Assembly (NCBI GenBank): GCA_031255615.1
Contig: JAIRSD010000090.1
Location: forward strand, 1 to 16,068
Length of the DNA stretch: 16,068 bases
From: Treponema sp.
GTDB lineage: Bacteria; Spirochaetota; Spirochaetia; Treponematales; Breznakiellaceae
Direction: 5' to 3'
The position numbers and the translations under genes are program-made. Positions 6,291 to 12,466 of the stretch are shown piece after piece. Positions within the stretch are counted from its first letter, which is position 1. Each line of letters opens with the position of its first letter. The notes under the pieces are model-generated. The model was given only the letters and a program-made list of their open reading frames with translations. It was not told the origin of the DNA and ran no database searches.

Positions 6291-7706
6291 GTGAAGAAAC
6301 AAAAGGAATTTGTCTATCGTTGTTCGGCCTGCGGACACGAGGAACCCAAGTGGCTGGGCCGCTGCCCGGAGTGCGGGGAATGGAATACCCTCATAGAAAC
6401 GGCGGCCTCCGGCCGGAGTCCGGGGCCGGGTTTTGGGGCCCGGACCCAGGTCCCCCACTCCATGCCCCTTTCCTCGGTCGATCCCCTGGAGGGGAGCAGA
6501 ATTGGAAGCGGTATTCCCGAACTGGACCGGGTGCTGGGCGGGGGCATTATGAAACGTTCCGCCGTCCTGGTGGGAGGGGAACCGGGGATCGGCAAGTCCA
6601 CCCTGCTGCTCCAGATTGCCGCCGCCGCGGAAACCAGGGGCCGGGTCCTCTACATTTCCGGGGAGGAGTCCGCCGGGCAGATTCGCATGCGCGCGGATCG
6701 GCTGGAACTGGGGGACCGGTCCTCCCGGATCGAGGTAGGCTGCTCCGGCAGACTGGAAGACATTAACTCCCTCCTCGATTCGGTAAAACCCGTGATTGTC
6801 CTGGCAGACTCCGCCCAGACCCTCTACAGTACCGGGGCCGGGGCCCCAGGCACGGTGAATCAGATGAAATATTGCACCTGGGAACTCATTTCCTGGGTAA
6901 AAGACCATGACGCGGCCCTGTTTTTAACCGCCCATGTAACCAAGGAAGGGATTATCGCGGGCCCCAAGACCCTGGAGCACATGGTCGATACGGTCCTGTA
7001 TTTTGAGGGATCCGAAGCCAACGGGGGGGAAAGCCGCTTTCTGCGGGCCTCCAAGAACCGTTTCGGTTCGGTGGACGAAATCGGTATTTTTACCATGGGG
7101 GAACGGGGCCTTGTCCCGGTGGAGGACGCCTCCCGGCTTTTCCTGGTAAGGCGGGAGGGGGAACTGCCGCCGGGGGTAGCCGCCGCCGCCGTACTGGAAG
7201 GGAGCCGGAGCCTTTTGGTGGAGATCCAGGCCCTGACGGTAAACGCGAAAAGCGGCATGAGCCGGGTATATTCGGACCGGATCGATTCGGGGCGGGTGTC
7301 CAGAGTGGCGGCGGCCCTGGAAAAGTACCTGGGGGTCCGGCTGAGCGATCAGGATATCTATGTAAACGTGGCGGGGGGCATACGGATCGCCGAAGTGGGG
7401 GTGGAACTGGCCCTGGGCTGCGCCGTTTATTCCGCCCGGACGGGCCTCGCCCTGCCCGGGGGCCTGGCAATCGCCGGGGAATTGTCTTTAACGGGAGAGA
7501 TCCGGCCCCTGCGCCGCATGGCCGGCCGCCTGCGGGCCGCCGGAGCTTTAGGATTCTCCCAATTCCTCGGCCCCGCCGGATCCGAAGCGGCCCTGGGCCC
7601 CTCGGAATTTCCCGAAAAGGGGGCCTTTATCCCCGCCGCCGACATCAAGGCCGCCGTCCGCTGCCTGTTTAAGAGCCCTCCTCCGCCGGCCCGGAGACTC
7701 CCGTGA
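6291..7706 (+). CDS. radA: DNA repair protein RadA
   Basis: RadA is a RecA-like ATPase that acts as a branch-migration helicase in recombination. The chosen GTG start (6291) gives 471 residues, the family length, and opens directly on the zinc finger; AGAGG lies 4 bases upstream. The open frame extends upstream to 6072 but that part is not protein-like. Cysteines at 11, 14, 25 and 28 form the C4 zinc finger. Walker A GEPGIGKST is at 96-104, followed by a Walker B VIVLADSAQ and the RadA-specific KNRFG at 255-259. The C-terminal region is the Lon-protease-like domain, including GGIRIAEVGVELAL. It follows tRNA-Arg by 211 bases and is probably transcribed with or just after it. Confidence 0.96.
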   Translation: MKKQKEFVYRCSACGHEEPKWLGRCPECGEWNTLIETAASGRSPGPGFGARTQVPHSMPLSSVDPLEGSRIGSGIPELDRVLGGGIMKRSAVLVGGEPGIGKSTLLLQIAAAAETRGRVLYISGEESAGQIRMRADRLELGDRSSRIEVGCSGRLEDINSLLDSVKPVIVLADSAQTLYSTGAGAPGTVNQMKYCTWELISWVKDHDAALFLTAHVTKEGIIAGPKTLEHMVDTVLYFEGSEANGGESRFLRASKNRFGSVDEIGIFTMGERGLVPVEDASRLFLVRREGELPPGVAAAAVLEGSRSLLVEIQALTVNAKSGMSRVYSDRIDSGRVSRVAAALEKYLGVRLSDQDIYVNVAGGIRIAEVGVELALGCAVYSARTGLALPGGLAIAGELSLTGEIRPLRRMAGRLRAAGALGFSQFLGPAGSEAALGPSEFPEKGAFIPAADIKAAVRCLFKSPPPPARRLP

Positions 7707-7792
7707 AAAGACCGGGACCCATCCCGCCGCGTTATCCCCGGCATGTTTCATCTGAAAATACACCTTTTTTTTGTAATATTCACCATCCGCCC

Positions 7793-7821
7793 TTGACGTA
7801 TAAATAGATCGGGTATATTCT
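7793..7821 (+). promoter_or_regulatory. Candidate promoter of the RRM gene
   Basis: TTGACG (7793-7798) is followed 17 bases later by TATTCT (7816-7821); TATATT overlaps it at 7814-7819 with a 15-base spacing. The stretch is much richer in A/T than the genes around it. It is the best promoter between radA and the RRM gene, and implies a leader of about 295 bases. Confidence 0.6.
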
Positions 7822-8124
7822 ATTTCTAGGTTCATAGGTTCGATGTATAGGATAGGTTCTAGCGATTGTTTCCGGGTTAATTTCTCTGTCATGGGGTATC
7901 CTTCTCTTGGTTTGTTTTCCCTGCCGCTGAATTTCTTTTATCCTAATCAATTCCAGCATCCTGCTTTCCCCAGAAGGGGAGGGAGTCGTCCACATAGTCG
8001 GGCGTGAATAAATGCGGAATCCGGCCGCACAATCAAAGGATCGTATGCACCCGTCCCGCATCTACGGACATGGGGGGAGGGGGAATTGCGGAAATTTGAT
8101 AATTCCGGATGAAGGAAATCTTCA
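7822..8124 (+). promoter_or_regulatory. Long structured leader of the RRM gene with three TAGGTTC repeats
   Basis: No gene is visible here. TAGGTTC occurs three times in direct orientation (7827-7833, 7835-7841, 7853-7859) just after the predicted start site. Further down, TCCCC/GGGGA forms a small hairpin (7967-7980). CGGAAATT pairs with AATTCCG (8089-8107, one bulged A), with an alternative partner GGAATT at 8082-8087. The Shine-Dalgarno AAGGA (8112-8116) lies within a 4-bp GAAG/CTTC hairpin. A long leader with competing structures near the ribosome site would fit temperature or autoregulatory control of an RNA-binding protein; that is inference. Confidence 0.45.
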
Positions 8125-8418
8125 ATGGGCAAGAAATTGTATGTGGGGAATCTCTCGTACAACACTTCCGAGGACAGTTTGCGTAACTTGTTTGCTGAAT
8201 TCGGAAACGTTGCTTCCGCCAAGATCATTTTTGATCGTGACACCGGTAATTCCAAAGGTTTCGGCTTTGTGGAAATGGGCACCGATGATGAAGCCAGCGC
8301 AGCGATCACCGGGACCAACGGTCGTGAATTAGAAGGCCGCCAGCTCCGGGTGAACGAAGCAATGGATAAACCCCGGCGGGATCGGGGTTCCGGTGGATAT
8401 AGCGGAGGCAACTGGTAG
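8125..8418 (+). CDS. RRM-type RNA-binding protein
   Basis: This is a 97-residue protein made of one RNA recognition motif. RNP2 is LYVGNL at residues 5-10 and RNP1 is KGFGFVEM at 44-51, with the expected aromatic residues for stacking on RNA bases. A short Arg/Gly tail follows (DKPRRDRGSGGYSGGNW), as in the small Rbp proteins of cyanobacteria and spirochaetes, several of which are cold-induced and bind single-stranded RNA. AAGGA lies 8 bases before the ATG. It stands alone: a long leader precedes it and an intrinsic terminator follows. Its base composition is less GC-rich than radA. The RNA target cannot be inferred. Confidence 0.93.
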   Translation: MGKKLYVGNLSYNTSEDSLRNLFAEFGNVASAKIIFDRDTGNSKGFGFVEMGTDDEASAAITGTNGRELEGRQLRVNEAMDKPRRDRGSGGYSGGNW

Positions 8419-8446
8419 CATCCCCTTTGTCCGGGGTCTAACCGGA

Positions 8447-8482
8447 GGCGCTTCCGATGGTCATCCGTTGGGAGCGCCTTTT
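8447..8482 (+). terminator. Intrinsic terminator after the RRM gene
   Basis: GGCGCTTCC (8447-8455) pairs with GGGAGCGCC (8470-8478) over 9 positions with one G-U wobble. TTTT (8479-8482) follows directly. The 14-base loop contains a small GAT/ATC inner pairing. It lies 28 bases after the RRM stop. Confidence 0.7.
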
Positions 8483-8555
8483 CCGTATCCTGGGGGGCCT
8501 TGTCTCCCGTGTTCTCCCGTTCCGCATCTCGGCATTTCCAAAAAAAGGGGGTTGC

Positions 8556-8984
8556 ATGAATGAGAAGAGTCTCCGTTTTGGCGCTGCTGCCGTGCTTGCT
8601 GCTCTCGCCGTCTTCGCCGCCGGTTTCCGCGCGGGATATCTTCGAGGAAATGGACGCGATAATTTCCGGCATGGAATCGAACTTGAACAAATTAGAGCAG
8701 AACAACGAAGATCTGAAGAACAATATCAGCAGCTTAGAGTCAACTATTCAAGAGAAAGAGAACTTAATTCTCGACTCAGAGATGTTGTTGAAAACAGTGC
8801 AGGACTCTTACAATCAAATGACAACACAATATCTGGACTTAGGCGGCAAATATCGCTCCTTAGAGAAAAAATACAAGAGCTTAAAGATATCTTTGGCAAT
8901 TTCCCTGCCGGTGGTTCTGTTGGCGGGATCCCTGACAACCGCGCTGTTGATGAGGAAGTAGAACCCTGGCATGAGACCGGTTGA
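8556..8984 (+). CDS. Putative membrane-anchored coiled-coil protein (frame 1 of a nested pair; i-spanin-like layout)
   Basis: This 142-residue frame starts MNEKSLRFG. A hydrophobic span at about residues 8-28 (AAAVLAALAVFAAGF at its core) is followed by a Gln/Glu/Arg-rich stretch from about 38 to 118 with heptad-like spacing (for example ISLLREKIQELKDIF). The tail is acidic and polar. An N-terminal anchor with an exported coiled coil is the layout of Rz-type inner-membrane spanins; I recognise no specific family. The start lies only 4 bases after the purine run AGGGGG, tighter than ideal. A fully overlapping frame (8560-8961) also looks coding, so one of the two may be fortuitous. It overlaps the next gene by 14 bases. 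The DNA at about 8640-8900 is clearly more AT-rich than its surroundings, suggesting transfer. Confidence 0.5.
   Translation: MNEKSLRFGAAAVLAALAVFAAGFRAGYLRGNGRDNFRHGIELEQIRAEQRRSEEQYQQLRVNYSRERELNSRLRDVVENSAGLLQSNDNTISGLRRQISLLREKIQELKDIFGNFPAGGSVGGIPDNRAVDEEVEPWHETG
8560..8961 (+). CDS. Putative exported coiled-coil protein with C-terminal membrane anchor (frame 2 of a nested pair)
   Basis: This 133-residue frame starts 4 bases inside the 8556 frame. It begins MRRVSVLALLPCLLLS, a signal peptide with likely cleavage after PVSA (about residue 24). A Glu/Asn/Leu-rich coiled coil follows from about 27 to 107 (for example NLNKLEQNNEDLKNNISSLE). A hydrophobic span at about 110-130 (SLAISLPVVLLAG at its core) precedes the final RK. 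The product would place a coiled coil in the periplasm with a C-terminal inner-membrane anchor. AGGGGG at 8546-8551 is 8 bases upstream, better spacing than for the 8556 start. Codons look natural, and of the two frames this is the one I consider more likely. I know of similar uncharacterised proteins in treponemes, but cannot verify it here. Confidence 0.7.
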   Translation: MRRVSVLALLPCLLLSPSSPPVSARDIFEEMDAIISGMESNLNKLEQNNEDLKNNISSLESTIQEKENLILDSEMLLKTVQDSYNQMTTQYLDLGGKYRSLEKKYKSLKISLAISLPVVLLAGSLTTALLMRK

Positions 8985-9342
8985 ACACTTCCTGTCCCAA
9001 CTGGACAGGCTTGAACGCGGCTCCTCCGCCGGCGCGGAGGAGCAGGCCCTGCGGGGTTTTACGGATCTTGTCTCCCCGGTTATCGGCAGGGCCGGAGCCC
9101 GGGATCTTGGCGGCGCCCTCCTGGGGGAACTGCGGGAAAAGCCGGGGCCCGGCGGGCCCTTCTATATGAAACTGGGCTACGCCGCCGCCTTTCTCCTGGG
9201 GGAATTCGACGATTCCATGGAACTGGAAGCCGGGGAATGGGAGGAGATCCGCTTTGCCCTGGAGGAAGCGGCGGGGGAGATGGATCTCAATACCCTTGCC
9301 GCCCTGATGGGGGACCTCCTTGAACGGGGGAAACTTTTTTAG
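8971..9342 (+). CDS. Hypothetical small helical protein
   Basis: This encodes 123 residues, acidic and Leu/Ala/Glu/Gly-rich, apparently all helical, without signal peptide, membrane span or cysteines. I recognise no family. It begins 9 bases after the 8560-8961 stop and overlaps the 8556 frame by 14 bases, so it is probably in the same transcript. The only purine-rich stretch upstream, GAGGAAG (8952-8958), is 12 bases from the ATG, so translation may depend on coupling. G/C-ending codons are typical of the host, unlike the AT-richer frames before it. It converges on the TPR gene with 24 bases between stops. Confidence 0.75.
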   Translation: MRPVEHFLSQLDRLERGSSAGAEEQALRGFTDLVSPVIGRAGARDLGGALLGELREKPGPGGPFYMKLGYAAAFLLGEFDDSMELEAGEWEEIRFALEEAAGEMDLNTLAALMGDLLERGKLF

Positions 9343-9366
9343 ATCCCCCGCGCAAGGTCCGTCCTC

Positions 9367-10755
9367 TCAGCGTTTGCGGACCGCCGGCGTCGCCGCCGCG
9401 GCAGCCCTGCTGTCCACGGTGTTCAGAATGGCGGAAAGCCGGTCTTTCTCGATAAGATCTATCAGCCGGGCTTCGGTGTACCGTTTGGCCTCGTCGGTAA
9501 AGGCCCCCACGGTAATGCAGATCCCCTTGCCGGCCTTCACCTCTTTAAGGTGGGAGTGGAAGTCCCGGACGATAAGTTCCCCAATGGAGCCCTGGGTGCG
9601 GATAAACCGGAACATGATAACATCCGACCACTTGGGGGTGTCCACCTCCGCCAGAATATCCGCCCATTCGTTTTTGTTGACCGAAATGTTGGTAATCTTG
9701 GTTTTCGCCCGGGGAAAATAGGTCATAACAATTTTGCGGCACAGGGCCATAAAGTCCGCCGCCGAGGCCATCAGGTAGATCTGGAGATTCCGGTTGGCGT
9801 TGAGTTCCTGGTATTTGTTGATGAGCATGGCCACGTCTTTATACTGGGGATTCTCGTTTTGAATGGTCCGCAAGAGGGGCAGGGCCTTGCCAATATCGTT
9901 CTTTCCCAGATAAACCTGGGCCAGCTTATACCGGAGATCCACCTGAATATCGCCTTTAATGTTTTGATGCCGCAGCCCAATCTCAAAATTCTGGATGGCG
10001 GCGTCTTCCTGATGCTGCTCCAGATTGATGGCGCCGGAAAGGAGGCAGGCCTGGGGGCCCATGACGGGGTCCGCCCGCATGTGGTTGAAAACCCGCAGGG
10101 CCTGGTCCATCTGGTTGGCCTCGTAGTAGCACTCCCCCAGGGTAAACAGGGATTCCTTGTCCTCCGGCGCCAGGTCTATGGCCCGGCGGATGTAGGCCAT
10201 CGCCTCCTTTGCCCTTTTAACGCGGAACAGGGAATGCCCCAGATAACGAAGGACCGGGGCGCTCTCCGGATCCTGCCGCCGGGCCTGGTCCAGAAGCTGA
10301 ATCGCCCGATCGTAGTTTTTCCGCTGGAATTCCAGGTAACCCAGGTTAAAATTAACCTCGAAGTTATCCTGCCGCATGGTTCGGGCAACAGACAGACCCT
10401 TGAAGGCTTCGTTGATCATGTTTAGTTTCATCGCAGAAAGACCGTACCGCAGGTTTACCTCAAATTCGTCGATTCCCGAATTCCCCCCCCCCAACTCGAT
10501 GAGGGTCTCGTAGGTTTTCATAGCGTCGAGCCAGGATTCTTCCTGAAAGTAAACATCCCCTATTGTTTGAAGGGCCTGGGGATCACGGGGATTCTGGCCG
10601 AGCCGTTTGGCGGCGTTTCGGACGAGAGAATCCCGTCCCTGTATTCGCCTTCGACCCGATCCAGGCTCCCGGCGGCGGCCCATGATCAGCATAAAACCTA
10701 TAACTATTGCCGCCAAACCGATAACAGCGACAAGTATGGGAACCAAAGATGTCAT
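9367..10755 (-). CDS. Membrane-anchored TPR protein with Mrr-like C-terminal domain
   Basis: This protein has 462 residues. An N-terminal span (about 4-26) is followed by Arg-rich residues, so the rest should be cytoplasmic. Residues ~55-310 contain serial tetratricopeptide repeats, seen as A-x-x-x-Y/F patterns such as NYDRAIQLLDQARRQDPE and AKEAMAYIRRAIDLAPEDKE. The C-terminal ~120 residues resemble the Mrr/restriction-endonuclease-like fold: DILAEV (D366), then a strand, then GKGICITVGAFTDEAKRY, matching the family's G-x-x-I-T-x-x-x-F-T-x-E-A. The usual Q-x-K after D is replaced by R383-x-I385, so nuclease activity is unlikely. A scaffolding role is plausible. The ATG at 10755 has no Shine-Dalgarno; a consensus promoter implies a leaderless transcript. 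Confidence 0.85.
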   Translation of the reverse strand: MTSLVPILVAVIGLAAIVIGFMLIMGRRREPGSGRRRIQGRDSLVRNAAKRLGQNPRDPQALQTIGDVYFQEESWLDAMKTYETLIELGGGNSGIDEFEVNLRYGLSAMKLNMINEAFKGLSVARTMRQDNFEVNFNLGYLEFQRKNYDRAIQLLDQARRQDPESAPVLRYLGHSLFRVKRAKEAMAYIRRAIDLAPEDKESLFTLGECYYEANQMDQALRVFNHMRADPVMGPQACLLSGAINLEQHQEDAAIQNFEIGLRHQNIKGDIQVDLRYKLAQVYLGKNDIGKALPLLRTIQNENPQYKDVAMLINKYQELNANRNLQIYLMASAADFMALCRKIVMTYFPRAKTKITNISVNKNEWADILAEVDTPKWSDVIMFRFIRTQGSIGELIVRDFHSHLKEVKAGKGICITVGAFTDEAKRYTEARLIDLIEKDRLSAILNTVDSRAAAAATPAVRKR

Positions 10756-10761
10756 GGCTAT

Positions 10762-10790
10762 ATTATCGGCGATATGGGATTCATCTTCAA
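10762..10790 (-). promoter_or_regulatory. Promoter of the TPR gene, predicted leaderless start
   Basis: On the minus strand TTGAAG (10790-10785) and GATAAT (10767-10762) are exactly 17 bases apart. The first base of the ATG is 7 bases after the -10, where transcription would normally begin. No Shine-Dalgarno sequence exists before the ATG. The same hexamer pattern (TTGAGA-17-GATAAT) occurs at the divergent promoter at 11048-11076. Confidence 0.65.
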
Positions 10791-10841
10791 TCCGCCGCCT
10801 CTATGGAGGACAGGGATTCCGGAGAATAGAGAGTCTCTATT

Positions 10842-11003
10842 GGGCGCATTTTTTTGCGGCTGCGCCGCAAAAAAACCGGGCTATCCGCTCCAATTCCCCG
10901 CCCCCTCCGGGGGCGGGGAATTCCGCTTCTATCCCTTGCGCGGCCCAAACACGGCCTCCCTGCCGTGTTTGGGCTAGGAAAACCCGCCGGCCTCCCTGCC
11001 GGC
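10842..11003 (+). repeat. Modular hairpin repeat, copy C (best preserved)
   Basis: Three conserved linkers are separated by perfect stems. GGGCGCAT (10842-10849) overlaps the first T of a 12-bp hairpin (10849-10875, T7GCGGC with loop TGC). CCGGGCTATCCGCTC (10876-10890) precedes a 14-bp hairpin (10892-10922, loop TCC). CCGCTTCTATCCCTTGCGCG (10923-10942) precedes a 13-bp hairpin (10943-10974, loop CTCCCT). A 6-bp hairpin with the same loop CTCCCT follows (10986-11003). Linkers match copy A almost exactly, while the first three stems are unrelated to those of copy A. It lies in the 574-base divergent gap between the TPR gene and the LysM gene. The first stem has its T-run at 5' on both strands, so it is not a terminator. 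Confidence 0.85.
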
Positions 11004-11047
11004 AGGGCCTTCGCCGTTGACAAAGCGGCAAAGCCCGCCTAAATTCT

Positions 11048-11076
11048 TTGAGACATCCTGGTATCATACCGATAAT
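11048..11076 (+). promoter_or_regulatory. Promoter of the LysM-transglycosylase operon
   Basis: TTGAGA (11048-11053) and GATAAT (11071-11076) are 17 bases apart. Transcription would start near 11083, leaving a leader of about 247 bases before the ATG at 11330. No other comparable promoter lies between here and the gene. Confidence 0.6.
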
Positions 11077-11225
11077 GACGATAACGGCCCAAGGGTATGG
11101 GGCAGAACATCCGGCGGGCGGGCCTTTGATTTGCCGATTTCTGGTGTTTGAAAAGCAGGAAGTTGAGGCCGGCAGCCTCGAAAAAACGCGGTTTTGTACG
11201 GATTCAGCCTGAAAACCGCAAGAGC

Positions 11226-11291
11226 CTGTTCCAAAACCCCGCCCCCGGCCATGCCGGGAACGCTGGCGCACAGTCATTAGCTTTGGAACAG
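11226..11291 (+). promoter_or_regulatory. Nested inverted repeat in the operon leader
   Basis: CTGTTCCAAA (11226-11235) and TTTGGAACAG (11282-11291) are exact complements and would close a 46-base loop. Inside it CCCGGC/GCCGGG (11244-11258) forms a second stem with loop CAT. It ends 22 bases before the Shine-Dalgarno GGAAGGAG. It could be a translational control element, or a paired binding site in DNA. No matching known riboswitch was recognised. Confidence 0.45.
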
Positions 11292-11329
11292 CTTCGGTTT
11301 ACTGGATTTTTTTGGAAGGAGCGGAACCG

Positions 11330-12466
11330 ATGGCAGGGACTATTGGCATAAAGATTGCTAACGGCGAGTTCTATTCGATTATTGATGAGAATTCAAATGT
11401 CAAGAAACGGCTGATACTCACCACAGTGCATGATAATCAACGAAGTGTTCAGATAGATTTATACAAAAGTTCCACAATGACGATGGCGGACGCCCTGTAT
11501 ATCGGCAGCCTGGTGGTGGAGGACATCAAGCGGAAACCGAAGGGGGATCCTTCTATCGAGATGATCATTTCCTCCAACGCGAAGGGCTTTATCACCGCGA
11601 AGGCACTGGATCTGGATACCCGTTTCGCCGGGCGGCACCAGTACCTCAATGTATCGCTCCAATCCCTGGATGAGGATGACCGGGATATGTATCTCTCCGA
11701 TTTTGAATTGGAGCAGGAGGGAAGCTCCTCCTCCGGGCTTTATCGCCTGGCCGACAAAATCATGAAATGGGGAAAGGCGAAACAGGGGAAGGAGCTGTGG
11801 GCTTTGGGGATCCTCCTGGGGATGTTGGTGCTCTTTGTTTTTCTGGTCCTTTTCTTTTTTATCTCCCGGGACAAGAATATGCTGGGTAGAGGGGGAATCC
11901 GGTCGCGGGAGATCCTCTTTGCGGCCCAAAACAGCGCCCAGCCCAGCGTAAAAACTGATGCCCCGGCGGTTCCGGCGGCCCGGCCCGCTACGGAGTCCGC
12001 CGCCCCGGAGGATCCCGCAGATTCGGATCCGGCGGCCCAAGCCGCCGCGGAGTCCGCCGCCCCGGAGGATCCCGTAGATTCGGATCCGGCGGCCCAAGCC
12101 GCCGCGGAAGCCGCCGTCCCGGAAGATTCCGTGGATTCGGATCCGCTTCCGGAGTCCCAGAGTCCGGCTCCCCAGGCCGAAGCGGCCCCGCAGCCTCCCC
12201 CGGTAATCGAGGCCCCGGCCCAGTCCAGCCCTCCGGCCGTTGTGTCTCGGAGACGTAATCCCCCGGTGGCTTCCTACAAGGTTCCGGCCTCTATTCCCCA
12301 GGGCGGGGCGGTGTACCGGGTCCGCTGGGGGGATACCCTGTGGGACATCTCGGAAGCCTTCTACCGGAATCCCTGGCTTTACCCCCGAATCGCCCGGTAC
12401 AACGGTATTCGGAATTCCGATCTGATCGTCGCCGGTACAACCATCCGTATACCTCCCAGGAATTAG
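11330..12466 (+). CDS. Bitopic LysM protein with cytoplasmic Hsp70 substrate-domain-like region
   Basis: This protein has 378 residues. I choose the ATG at 11330, which has GGAAGGAG 8 bases upstream; a TTG at 11312 would add six residues inside that site. Residues ~25-115 resemble the beta-sandwich substrate-binding domain of DnaK: TTVHDNQRSVQI (31-42) and SIEMIISSNAKGFITAKALD (75-94) match the DnaK patterns DNQ-x-x-V-x-I and IEV-x-F-x-x-x-x-x-G-x-L-x-V-x-A-x-D. There is no ATPase domain. One membrane span lies at about 156-180, then an Ala/Pro/Glu/Asp linker with 19-residue repeats, then a C-terminal LysM domain (about 327-378, VYRVRWGDTLWDISEAFY) that binds peptidoglycan. It heads an operon with the transglycosylase. 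Confidence 0.88.
   Translation: MAGTIGIKIANGEFYSIIDENSNVKKRLILTTVHDNQRSVQIDLYKSSTMTMADALYIGSLVVEDIKRKPKGDPSIEMIISSNAKGFITAKALDLDTRFAGRHQYLNVSLQSLDEDDRDMYLSDFELEQEGSSSSGLYRLADKIMKWGKAKQGKELWALGILLGMLVLFVFLVLFFFISRDKNMLGRGGIRSREILFAAQNSAQPSVKTDAPAVPAARPATESAAPEDPADSDPAAQAAAESAAPEDPVDSDPAAQAAAEAAVPEDSVDSDPLPESQSPAPQAEAAPQPPPVIEAPAQSSPPAVVSRRRNPPVASYKVPASIPQGGAVYRVRWGDTLWDISEAFYRNPWLYPRIARYNGIRNSDLIVAGTTIRIPPRN
11993..12145 (+). repeat. 57-bp in-frame tandem repeat in the LysM linker
   Basis: Units at 11993-12049 and 12050-12106 are near-identical, and a third partial, more diverged unit runs 12107-12145. Each full unit encodes 19 residues containing ESAAPEDP and DSDPAAQAAA. The linker spans the periplasm, so copy number could tune its length. 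Confidence 0.85.

Noticed and set aside
8457..8555. Upstream extension of the 8556 frame from an ATG at 8457
   Set aside because: It would begin inside the terminator hairpin of the RRM gene, and its product is not signal-like. The ATG at 8556 with a purine run is better.
10849..10875. Intrinsic terminator at the first stem of copy C
   Set aside because: The T-run is at the 5' side of the stem and the A-run at the 3' side on both strands, the opposite of a terminator.
11075..11212. A 45-codon frame starting at the -10 box of the LysM operon
   Set aside because: Its ATG overlaps the -10 hexamer, so that promoter would not transcribe it, and there is no Shine-Dalgarno sequence.
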